Assembly: GCA_033765345.1 (NCBI GenBank)
Contig: JANRIC010000253.1
Coordinates: 1 to 26,015, forward strand
Reading direction: 5' to 3'
DNA: 26,015 bases
From: JANRIC01 sp033765345
Lineage (GTDB): Bacteria > Bacteroidota > Bacteroidia > Cytophagales > Microscillaceae
The position numbers and the translations under genes were made by a program. Of the stretch, positions 16,509-23,371 are shown in pieces (position 1 is the stretch's first letter; every line of letters begins with the position of its first letter). The notes beneath the pieces are model-generated. The model saw only the letters and a program-made list of their open reading frames with translations. It was not told the DNA's origin and did not search any database.

Positions 16509-17324
16509 ATGAAAAAATTGTTTATTGTTTTTTTAATGCTAAGAGGGTGTATCTTTTTTTCTGATCTTTTAGCCCAAACTATTGTCTTTGATACAGCCAA
16601 AGTATCCAAAGAAAATAAGCAAATTTTTATCCCTTATACCATCGTAGAAACACCCCAACAAGCCGGAAAACATTTGTACAATATTTCTATTCGTTATTCT
16701 CAAGATCAAGGAAAGTCTTATTCCGAATCATTACAAAATGTAAGCGAAACAGGCAAAGATGTAGGGGAGTATCTGCTGCCCGGTCCAAAGATCATTGTCT
16801 GGAATTATTATCAGGAAAATCCGCGCTTCGATGGGCAAGATGTATGGTTTAAACTTGATGTAAAAACCAATCTGAATCCTTTTGTCGTAGGTGGCCCCGA
16901 AAATGCCGCTTATTCCTTGCTTTTGCCCGGCTTAGGCAATACCAAAGTAAGGCATTATCCCAAATATTGGTATTTGAATACCGTAGCCACTTTTTCATTA
17001 ATCGGAACTGGGATCGTCCTTAATAGCCAATCCAATAAAACATACGATAAATACCTGAATGCCCAAACTTTTGAAGATACTCAAAAGTTCTATGATCGCT
17101 CCAATAATCAAAGACGGACAGGACGTTTGCTGATGCTTGGCGGTGCAGCCATCTGGGCTACAGATATTATACGAGTAGCCTTAAAAGGACGAAAAAATAT
17201 TCGCGAACAAAAAAAATTGATTGAAAAATATCCACACATCAAAGAAAAATTCAGCTTGCACTACAACCTGGATTATGATTATTGGTATCAGCAGCCTTCT
17301 TTTAGTGTGGGACTTAAATTTTAA
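16509..17324 (+). CDS. Exported protein of unknown function
   Basis: 271 residues from ATG 16509 (MKKLFIVFLMLRGCIFF), chosen because the promoter's start point near 16490 excludes the ATG at 16488. A signal peptide ends near LLAQ-TIVF. Residues about 25-125 form a beta domain with ENKQIFIPYTIVE, LYNISIRYSQDQGKSYSE and GPKIIVWNYYQ, a pattern widespread in Bacteroidota exported proteins. Then YSLLLPGLGNTKVRHYPKYW and a hydrophobic stretch near 155-172 and 210-225 suggest membrane-associated segments, as in DUF5683-like proteins (tentative). The end, SFSVGLKF, looks like an outer-membrane beta-signal. It is first in a two-gene operon, 10 bases before the lipoprotein gene. Confidence 0.8.
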   Translation: MKKLFIVFLMLRGCIFFSDLLAQTIVFDTAKVSKENKQIFIPYTIVETPQQAGKHLYNISIRYSQDQGKSYSESLQNVSETGKDVGEYLLPGPKIIVWNYYQENPRFDGQDVWFKLDVKTNLNPFVVGGPENAAYSLLLPGLGNTKVRHYPKYWYLNTVATFSLIGTGIVLNSQSNKTYDKYLNAQTFEDTQKFYDRSNNQRRTGRLLMLGGAAIWATDIIRVALKGRKNIREQKKLIEKYPHIKEKFSLHYNLDYDYWYQQPSFSVGLKF

Positions 17325-17334
17325 GCTTTCGGCA

Positions 17335-18006
17335 ATGAGAAATTACCTTTGTTTTGGAATGCTCTTACTTCTGTGTACCACCTGCGAGCCTTTTTTCGAA
17401 CAAAAAAGAGAAAATATCATTCGAACTGGCAAACCCCTGGAAATCAGAACCAATGCTGCATTTATCGAAGGGCTTCTGCTCGATGTCAGCGATCTGGAAG
17501 ATAAAAATATACAGGCTTATGGACACGTATGGAGCACTACCCCGAACCCAACCGTATCGAGTCCATTTACAAACTTTATCAATAGTACCCAACCCCTTAC
17601 ATTTGTATCATTCCTGAGTAACTTGGAGCGCGAAACGCCTTATTTTGTAAGGGCTTATCTCACTACCAGCGAAGGCACAAGCTATGGAGAGGAAATTACC
17701 GTGATTCCGGGCTTGGTTTCTACGATATCGGTGACTAATATCGCTCTTAGTACTGCCGTCGGAGTAGGTGAATTCAGTGAACTGGCACAAAATGCTCAAG
17801 AGTTTGGGCATTGTTGGGCTACGCATAATCTGCCAACCCTAGAAGATAATCAGGCAGAAGGACAAAATCCTTCTGAAGGAAATACTTATTTTACAAACCT
17901 CAATAACTTAGAATCCGGGAGAAGCTATTTTGTTAGGGCTTATGTGATTGATTCTAATGGTTTTGTGAGTTATGGCGAGGTAATCGTTTTTGAAACGAAT
18001 ATTTAA
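17335..18006 (+). CDS. Lipoprotein with two fibronectin-like repeats
   Basis: 223 residues from ATG 17335 (MRNYLCFGMLLLLCTTCEPF). An in-frame ATG 38 codons upstream lies inside the previous gene and would lack a signal sequence, so it is rejected. The signal ends in CTTC, a plausible lipobox. Two repeats follow: AYGHVWSTTPNPTV...ERETPYFVRAYLTTSEGTSY and FGHCWATHNLPTL...ESGRSYFVRAYVIDSNG. The G(H/F)xWxTxxxPT...YFVRAY pattern is a very common Bacteroidota surface-repeat of fibronectin type III-like shape. It is probably anchored on the cell surface; its role is unknown. The 10-base spacing to the gene before it makes co-transcription near certain. Confidence 0.85.
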   Translation: MRNYLCFGMLLLLCTTCEPFFEQKRENIIRTGKPLEIRTNAAFIEGLLLDVSDLEDKNIQAYGHVWSTTPNPTVSSPFTNFINSTQPLTFVSFLSNLERETPYFVRAYLTTSEGTSYGEEITVIPGLVSTISVTNIALSTAVGVGEFSELAQNAQEFGHCWATHNLPTLEDNQAEGQNPSEGNTYFTNLNNLESGRSYFVRAYVIDSNGFVSYGEVIVFETNI

Positions 18007-18335
18007 ATGTTTATCGTTGAATTGAGAAAATATGAGGTGTTTTATCTGAGGTGTAAGCAAGCAAAGGAAGTGTATCGAGCAACTTAAGTAAGATAAATCA
18101 CGCATTATTCTGAAATATTCCCTAGATTTAATCGATTTTAACGTGTTGTAAACAATATCCCTTCGGGGAACTAACTAGTTGTTTGTAATTAGTTTATATG
18201 AGTTATTTTCGTAATTAATTGATAACCAACACAATTGTATTTGCTATGGACTATCGACTAATTACTATGGACTACTTAACACACAAAGGTTAGTAAAAAA
18301 ACGGAATTAGGTTTGAAGAATTTCTGCAATTGAAT
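18007..18335. other. Intergenic region before the cyclase gene
   Basis: About 330 bases without a gene. Seen: a small TCCC-TTCG-GGGA tetraloop hairpin (18158-18169), a direct repeat CTATGGACTA (18244 and 18264), and a TAGGTTTG -7 element (18308-18315). No terminator with a T-run follows the lipoprotein gene. Confidence 0.6.
18308..18315 (+). promoter_or_regulatory. Possible -7 promoter element for the cyclase gene
   Basis: TAGGTTTG matches TAnnTTTG. The transcript would start near 18322, 14 bases before the ATG at 18336. No TTTG at the -33 position. Confidence 0.4.
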
Positions 18336-20420
18336 ATGAAAAAATTATTGTTTTTAAGCTTATTCTTGTTCAATCATTATGTAGCATCTGCTCAAATCAC
18401 ACAGTTGGAAGCTATCAGCAAGGATAACTTTTTTGATATAGATAAGGTCATTTATTTTATCGATATTATAGATGCCGACCTCAAAGTACCTGTCACCGCT
18501 GACGTTGTGATCAAAAAAGACAATGAAATTTTTCAGCAATTCAACAACCTAAGCAGCTTCAAAGTACGACTGCCTATCCACGCAAGCTACGAAATTACGG
18601 TCTCCAATAGCCTTTTTGCCCCCACTACGCTCAAACTTGACCTCAGCGAAATTAAAGAATATGAAGTCAGTCAGGATATTCTGCTGGAAGCCAAAAAAAT
18701 ACCTTACCAAATCCAAGTAGGCGATGCCTTTACAGACCGCAGAAATGTCAAAGTAAGCCTCAGAAACAAAGTTTCTAACGAACAAATTGAAGTCAAACCC
18801 TCCAATCAAAACGGACTGTACGTCGCTTTACTCCGTGAAAATCAAGAATATGAGCTGGAAGTAAAAGATTATACCAGTAATTTCTTTTACAACGAAAGCA
18901 TTCAGGGCAATCCAACCAAGCCCAACCAAACCCAAATCAAGGCAAGCGAACTAAGCACCTTCGGCAAAGAAATCAGCTCCGTAAATTCTTTAACAAATAA
19001 TGATTCTCTGCTAGACCTCAATGACAACCTCCTGAAAGAGTTGGAAGCCGCCCGCCTCGCATTGGCCGAAAAGAAAACCGAAGATTCAAAAACCGAAGAG
19101 GAGAACCAAAGTACCGAAAATACCGAAGAACCGCAAGAATCCGAAGTAAATACCATTGAAGTCAGCGAAAACGGTGAAACAATTGAAGTACCCAGTACAG
19201 ACCCTCTCGTAAATCTGGATAAGACACGCCAAAAAATCATTGAGCAACAAAAAGCCTTGATTGAGCAAAACCAGGCGATCAAAACCAATCTTACGCAAAT
19301 ACTGACTAAACTCAAAGACGAAACCCTCAGCCAAGCGCAAAAAGATTCCTTGCAGAATCTTGCAGAAGCCCTTGAAGACGAATTAGAAAAAAATGACCGA
19401 CTTTATCAACAACTTCGTCAGGATAACATCGATCTGCTCGACCAAATCAACTACCAACTCAAAGGACTTACTTGGAAATATTTTTTCCGTCGTTTTTATT
19501 GGATTATTATCACCCTGGCAATCGCACTGATTTTGTTGCTGATCGGAAACGGTATCTTCTATCGGATTGCCGTCTTGCGTCGCCAACAAAGAGACCAACA
19601 GGCATTGCTCAATGAAGAAATCCGACAACAAAAAGAAGAAATCGAGACCCAAAGAGACAACCTCGAAGACCTCAACATGTCGCTCAAAGAAGAACAGGCA
19701 AAATCTGATGCCTTACTGCTCAATATCCTGCCCCTCAGTGTAGCCAATGAACTCAAAGCCACCGGAACTGCCAAAATGCGGACTTACAAAAGAGTCACGA
19801 TCTTATTTACAGACTTCAAAGGGTTTACAGAAGTAGCCGCCAAAATGACCCCCGATGTGCTGATGGAAGAACTCAACGACTGCTTTACTGCTTTTGACAG
19901 CATCATCAAGCAGTTTAGAATGGAAAAAATCAAAACCATCGGAGATGCCTATATGTGTGCCGGAGGAATTCCCGAACCCAATACCACGAACCCCGTAGAC
20001 GTAGTGCTTGCTGGATTGTCTATGCAGGAATTTATGCAACGCCGCCGCAAAGAAAAACTCCTCGAAGGAAGCGACTACTGGCAATGCCGCCTCGGAATCA
20101 ACACCGGAGAAATCCGCGCCGGTGTCATCGGTACCAGCAAATTTGCCTACGACATCTGGGGAAACCCCGTCAATATCGCTTCCAGAATGGAAAGCGGAGG
20201 CGAAGTAAACCGTGTAAACATCTCCGGAGATACCTATGCACTCGTCAAAGACTTTTTTGAATGCGAATACCGGGGGGAAATAGAAGTAAAAAACGGGCTG
20301 ACACTCAAAATGTATTTTGTAGAACGCATCAAACCCGAATTTTCAGCCGATAAACGAGGCATCAAACCCAATGAAAAGTTCTGGGAACTGGCTCAGGAAA
20401 AACTCAGTGAAAATGCCTGA
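18336..20420 (+). CDS. Membrane-bound class III adenylate cyclase
   Basis: 694 residues from ATG 18336 (a TTG two codons earlier is the alternative). It makes cyclic AMP from ATP. Order: signal peptide (MKKLLFLSLFLFNHYVASAQ); a beta-rich extracytoplasmic region to about 200; an acidic, Glu-rich coiled coil (about 220-375); one membrane helix at about 389-411; a cytoplasmic coiled coil (QQRDQQALLNEEIRQQKEEI); then the cyclase domain (about 485-675). Metal ligands Asp493 (ILFTDFKGF) and Asp537 (IGDAYM), adenine-selecting Lys533 and Asp606 (YDIWG), and transition-state Asn613 and Arg617 (NIASRME) are all present, so activity and ATP preference are expected. Layout suggests a receptor that senses an outside signal. 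No cAMP-binding protein is in the window. It converges on the next gene with a 10-base gap. Confidence 0.95.
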   Translation: MKKLLFLSLFLFNHYVASAQITQLEAISKDNFFDIDKVIYFIDIIDADLKVPVTADVVIKKDNEIFQQFNNLSSFKVRLPIHASYEITVSNSLFAPTTLKLDLSEIKEYEVSQDILLEAKKIPYQIQVGDAFTDRRNVKVSLRNKVSNEQIEVKPSNQNGLYVALLRENQEYELEVKDYTSNFFYNESIQGNPTKPNQTQIKASELSTFGKEISSVNSLTNNDSLLDLNDNLLKELEAARLALAEKKTEDSKTEEENQSTENTEEPQESEVNTIEVSENGETIEVPSTDPLVNLDKTRQKIIEQQKALIEQNQAIKTNLTQILTKLKDETLSQAQKDSLQNLAEALEDELEKNDRLYQQLRQDNIDLLDQINYQLKGLTWKYFFRRFYWIIITLAIALILLLIGNGIFYRIAVLRRQQRDQQALLNEEIRQQKEEIETQRDNLEDLNMSLKEEQAKSDALLLNILPLSVANELKATGTAKMRTYKRVTILFTDFKGFTEVAAKMTPDVLMEELNDCFTAFDSIIKQFRMEKIKTIGDAYMCAGGIPEPNTTNPVDVVLAGLSMQEFMQRRRKEKLLEGSDYWQCRLGINTGEIRAGVIGTSKFAYDIWGNPVNIASRMESGGEVNRVNISGDTYALVKDFFECEYRGEIEVKNGLTLKMYFVERIKPEFSADKRGIKPNEKFWELAQEKLSENA

Positions 20421-20430
20421 AAACAAACTG

Positions 20431-20922
20431 CTATTCACGATAAGGTTTGTGCAAGGCATACTGCTCAGGGTACTGCTCTTCCAGTTGATGCAGTAATTCT
20501 TCAAATTTTAGCCTTCTTTTGCAATAATCCAAAAGCGCGTTGACTTTTTGCGCCCTAGATTGCGAATCTCCAAAAGCATTATACACCTCTGGGAAATAAT
20601 CCTGGCAGAGTGTCATCAAGTCGGTGTCGCTGAGTCCTTCGACAAGCAACTTGCGGATATTGGGCAACTTGTAGTTTTTGGGTGTAGCTACCACAGGATT
20701 TTGTATGGCAGCCGGACTCACAAACACTTTGTCTACCTCGCCAGCAAATAGCTCTAGTTGCTGGTGAAAGTTCCAGGGAGCCTGCCCGGCAATAAATACG
20801 CCTTTGTGGGTATTAAACGTGTGTCGCATCGCATCAGGAACGACCTTGTCCATCTCTTCAAAATAGCCCGTCCAGTTGGCATTTTGAAGGTGTTTGAGTG
20901 CAGTTTGGATGTTGGGGTGCAT
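20431..20922 (-). CDS. Stand-alone effector-associated-domain (EAD-like) adaptor
   Basis: 163 residues, soluble, helical. Two compact domains are joined by a linker at about 66-85. Domain 1 (1-64): ALKHLQNANWTGYFEEMDKV, HKGVFIAGQAPWNFHQQLELF. Domain 2 (86-155): NIRKLLVEGLSDTDLMTLCQ, DYFPEVYNAF, AQKVNALLDYC and FEELLHQLEEQYPEQY. The LRxLL..xFxDxELxTLC...VYxxF...KVxxLLxYC...LLxxxxxxxPxQY pattern is that of a death-like effector-associated domain, known from bacterial conflict systems where a free EAD adaptor pairs with an EAD fused to a caspase, TIR or STAND effector. I cannot give the EAD number. No effector with a matching EAD is in this window. Followed upstream by the DUF1016 gene on the same strand, 87 bases away. 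Confidence 0.7.
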   Translation of the reverse strand: MHPNIQTALKHLQNANWTGYFEEMDKVVPDAMRHTFNTHKGVFIAGQAPWNFHQQLELFAGEVDKVFVSPAAIQNPVVATPKNYKLPNIRKLLVEGLSDTDLMTLCQDYFPEVYNAFGDSQSRAQKVNALLDYCKRRLKFEELLHQLEEQYPEQYALHKPYRE

Positions 20923-21009
20923 CAGGTTTATTTTTTATTTTTAAAACGGAGGTTTTCTTCTATGAATTGAGTAAGTATTTTTCTTTCTTCGGAGTTGGCG
21001 GCCTTGGGT

Positions 21010-22116
21010 TTATCGTTTTTTGAGTTCCTTCAAAATAAAATTCTGTAAATCCTCTTCAGTTGGCAGTTGAACTTTGTATTTGGAGATAAAAAGTTCTGGT
21101 GTCTGCGAGGGCATCGCATACCGTACAAGGGCATCATTTTTATCCGTAACCAGCAAAATACCAATGGGCGGATTGTCGCTTTTTTCTTTGATTTCGGCTT
21201 GGTAGTAGTTGAGATAGGTTTGCAGTTGGGCAATGTGTCCTGATTGCATTTTATCTACCTTGAGTTCTATCAATACGTGGCATTTGAGCAGGCGATGATA
21301 AAATACCAAGCCAATGAAAAAGTACTCGTCCCCAATCAAAATGCGCTTCTGCCTGGCCTCAAAACAAAAACCATTGCCAAGTTCCAAAATAAAGTCTTGC
21401 AAGTGGGCAATCAAGGCACTTTCCAAGTCATTTTCATCAAAGGTTTGCTGTGGGCTTAGTCCCAAAAACTCAAACACATACATATCTTTATCTTTGATGG
21501 CATCTTGTGGCGTTTGTACAGCTATTGCCTGTTTTATTTTCTCAAAAGTCATTTCTTTATCCGTAGACAAGCCCAAACGCTGATACGAAAGCGTATTGAT
21601 TTGCCTTTGCAACTCCCGCACCGAAGGCGTAGTTTTGAGGGTCAGCATTTCGTAATAGCGGCGTTCTTGGGGGTTTTGTATTTTTATGAGTTCGCAAAAA
21701 TGAGTAAATGAAACGCGTTCAATCAACATCTGTAAATAACCTTCAACTGTTTGATTATCTGTTATTTGTAATTTGTGCGTCAATGACGCACAAATCTGAT
21801 GAAGCGGTACAAGATTTGGAAGAATTCCATCAAATAAGGTGTAAAATTCAGGATAAGTTTGGTAAAACTGTCTACATCTTCGCAAAGTGCTTGACGTTAG
21901 TCCTTTGATATGATGTTGTTTAATTTTAGTGGCAAGTTCGGTAAGCAATTTTTCACCATATTTCGCCCTATCTTGTCCTTTTTGTTCGTACGCTACTATG
22001 TACGCACCAATGCACCAATTCCGAATGGTGAGGGATTGATTCACGCTTTGTGCAGCTTTGGCTTGGAGTTCGGCGTGTGTGTCGCTAATATTTTTGAGTA
22101 AATCTTGAAATTTCAT
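21010..22116 (-). CDS. DUF1016 (YhcG-type) PD-(D/E)XK nuclease family protein
   Basis: 368 residues with both DUF1016 parts. N-terminal domain (about 10-180): NWCIGAYIVAYEQKGQDRAK, YGEKLL, LTSSTLRRCRQFYQTYP, and LRQRQIN-type ELQRQINTLSYQRL. C-terminal nuclease domain (about 205-365): FEFLGL, Glu232 in DLESALI, FILELGNGFCFEARQKRI, GDEYFFIGLVFYHRLLKCHV, IELKVDK with Glu284 and Lys286, and Gln297. In YhcG relatives I remember, the catalytic Asp sits in (I/V)DL(V/L)FYH; here it is Gly269 (codon GGC, one base from GAC). The protein may therefore be nuclease-dead or use another acid. YhcG proteins occur with restriction-modification and other defence loci. The stop overlaps a short open frame noted separately. 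Confidence 0.9.
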   Translation of the reverse strand: MKFQDLLKNISDTHAELQAKAAQSVNQSLTIRNWCIGAYIVAYEQKGQDRAKYGEKLLTELATKIKQHHIKGLTSSTLRRCRQFYQTYPEFYTLFDGILPNLVPLHQICASLTHKLQITDNQTVEGYLQMLIERVSFTHFCELIKIQNPQERRYYEMLTLKTTPSVRELQRQINTLSYQRLGLSTDKEMTFEKIKQAIAVQTPQDAIKDKDMYVFEFLGLSPQQTFDENDLESALIAHLQDFILELGNGFCFEARQKRILIGDEYFFIGLVFYHRLLKCHVLIELKVDKMQSGHIAQLQTYLNYYQAEIKEKSDNPPIGILLVTDKNDALVRYAMPSQTPELFISKYKVQLPTEEDLQNFILKELKKR

Positions 22117-22128
22117 ATCTATTCAGAG

Positions 22129-22200
22129 TTATCGCCTCAGGCATTCGCTTTTGTAAGTAAAAAAAGTGCGTTTCTTCTTGGGTGTTTTTGTGTTGGTCAT
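22129..22200 (-). CDS. Possible 23-codon leader ORF before the DUF1016 gene
   Basis: ATG at 22198-22200, stop at 22129-22131. It starts MTNTKTPKKKR, is strongly basic, then ends in KSECLRR. It ends 12 bases before the DUF1016 start. Its first 30 bases are very like those of the short frame before the nucleotidyltransferase (MTDTKT). It may be a relic or leader peptide; no proof of translation. Confidence 0.25.
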   Translation of the reverse strand: MTNTKTPKKKRTFFTYKSECLRR

Positions 22201-22214
22201 AGGGGTTTTCGGGG

Positions 22215-22496
22215 TTAAGAGGAAAGCATTTGGTTCTCGAGTGCGAGAAAATGTTGAATAATACGCGTTTTTTCTGATTCTGAAAAATCTTTGCCATAAT
22301 AACGTTTGAAAATTTCTATTTTAAGTTGGGTAGCTGAAATATCAGGGATTTTTTTTTTGATGCTGTTTTCTACGGTATTTCTTACAAAATCAATCATTTG
22401 CAGCCCTTGTTCAAAACGTTGCCGGGGAGTCATTTGAAAAATAATCTCCAATTGTTTTTTTCTCATTTCGGGGTTGGTATCGTTCATAGCTTTCAT
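22215..22496 (-). CDS. Small partner protein of the nucleotidyltransferase
   Basis: 93 residues, charged and helical, no Cys. Core text: TNPEMRKKQLEIIFQMTPRQ, RFEQGLQMIDFVRNTV, IPDISATQLKIEIFKRYYGK, DFSESEKTRIIQHF. Proteins of this shape are often found next to a nucleotidyltransferase-like gene in Bacteroidota and other phyla, but I know no named function. Its ATG overlaps the stop of the nucleotidyltransferase gene as ATGA, so they are translationally coupled and probably act together, for example as a toxin-antitoxin-like pair (inference). A second Met at codon 4 is possible, but the ATGA overlap favours the first. Confidence 0.8.
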   Translation of the reverse strand: MKAMNDTNPEMRKKQLEIIFQMTPRQRFEQGLQMIDFVRNTVENSIKKKIPDISATQLKIEIFKRYYGKDFSESEKTRIIQHFLALENQMLSS

Positions 22497-23014
22497 AAAT
22501 CAAAGGTGTTGAGTTGTAGTTTGCTTATCCAGTAATTCAAATAATCCCGATCTAGGTCTGGGTTTTCTAAAAGATTGCTGATGTCTTCTTTTTGTTTGTC
22601 ACTTTGAAGCTCTTGTATCCAGATTAGTTTAGAAATAATTAAGTCTTCCAGACTCACCAACCAGGCATCAAAGCCCAATACATCTGTTTTTTGTCTTCGC
22701 TCAAATTCTACGAGTCTGTATTCTTCATCTTTTCTGATGATAAAATCTACTTTGTAGCTCGTTTGATTGTCTATCAGATTAAACATTCCTTTTCTTTGTA
22801 CTTCTTCTTCTATACCTGGACGATAACAATAGAAGTCCTGCTCAAATGCCTGTACAAAATTACTTATATCTTTTGTTTGTAAATGGATGACAATATCTAT
22901 ATCCCTGGTCATCCGTGGGGTAGTATACGCATTGAGGGCAAGACTCCCTGAAAGCATATAAGGAATTTCGAGGTTTTCTAATTTATGGATAATATTTTTT
23001 AATAATTCTGTCAT
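22493..23014 (-). CDS. Nucleotidyltransferase-fold protein (AbiEii/MNT-like)
   Basis: 173 residues, close to a minimal Pol-beta-type nucleotidyltransferase. Motifs: Gly23-Ser24 in LSGSLALNAY, then Asp38 and Asp40 in MTRDIDIVIHL (the metal-binding pair), and Asp90 in YKVDFIIR as third acid. A helical tail (SLEDLIISKLIWIQELQSDK, QKEDISNLL) is usual for stand-alone members. Relatives include AbiEii-type toxins, MNT antitoxins and DUF6036-type proteins; this sequence alone does not tell which. It is the first gene of a coupled pair with the 93-residue protein (ATGA overlap). Its own ATG overlaps the stop of an 18-codon frame by ATGA. Confidence 0.85.
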   Translation of the reverse strand: MTELLKNIIHKLENLEIPYMLSGSLALNAYTTPRMTRDIDIVIHLQTKDISNFVQAFEQDFYCYRPGIEEEVQRKGMFNLIDNQTSYKVDFIIRKDEEYRLVEFERRQKTDVLGFDAWLVSLEDLIISKLIWIQELQSDKQKEDISNLLENPDLDRDYLNYWISKLQLNTFDL

Positions 23015-23067
23015 CTTATTAATAGGCTGTGAAGATTTTCTTCTATGCGTGTTTTTGTGTCGGTCAT
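23011..23067 (-). CDS. Possible 18-codon ORF coupled to the nucleotidyltransferase
   Basis: ATG at 23065-23067 encodes MTDTKTRIEENLHSLLIR and ends with TGA at 23011-23013, overlapping the next start as ATGA. The text could be the N-terminus of a lost protein or a leader peptide. It shares its opening with the short frame at 22129-22200. Confidence 0.3.
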   Translation of the reverse strand: MTDTKTRIEENLHSLLIR

Positions 23068-23371
23068 AAGTTGCTTAGTAAAAGGAATACAAACAGGCTA
23101 CAAGATACTAAAAAATCAGAATTTGCCAAATATTTACTCAAATCCGATAAGGTTTTTGAAACCTTATCGATGCAAAAGAAAAAGTAACAAAAGTAAAGAT
23201 TGATTAAATTTTAAATGTTTGGCTGCATAAATGTAAATTTTTTCAACCAGCCTTACCACCACAAAAAACCACTAGCCTAATACATTTTCCTCAAATCAAC
23301 AAAAAACAAAACCCCCAAATACTTAAAAAAGTATTTAGGATTTTTGCAAACATCAATAAAAATAAAAAATA
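23068..23371. other. Non-coding region left of the hairpin array
   Basis: No gene seen. Contents: a perfect 11-bp hairpin CGATAAGGTTT/AAACCTTATCG with 3-base loop (23145-23169); a minus-strand -7 match (TACTTTTG read leftward at 23188-23195) that could drive the nucleotidyltransferase genes; an 8-bp hairpin AAATACTT/AAGTATTT (23317-23336); and a half-unit TTGCAAACA near 23344 matching the array's inner arm. Confidence 0.55.

Noticed and set aside
17221..17334. Long form of the lipoprotein gene starting at 17221
   Set aside because: The extra 38 codons lie within the previous gene and would bury the signal sequence; ATG 17335 gives a proper lipoprotein start.
18902..19315. 137-codon minus-strand frame inside the cyclase gene
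   Set aside because: It is the complement of the Glu/Gln-rich coiled coil, giving a Ser/Phe-rich text typical of a shadow frame.
21010..21040. Programmed frameshift at the end of the DUF1016 gene
   Set aside because: The A-run before the stop could slip, but the +1 frame has a TGA just upstream and no family member known to me has the extra tail.
22085..22297. 70-codon minus-strand frame between the 93-residue and DUF1016 genes
   Set aside because: It overlaps both neighbours in another frame and has no recognisable protein content.
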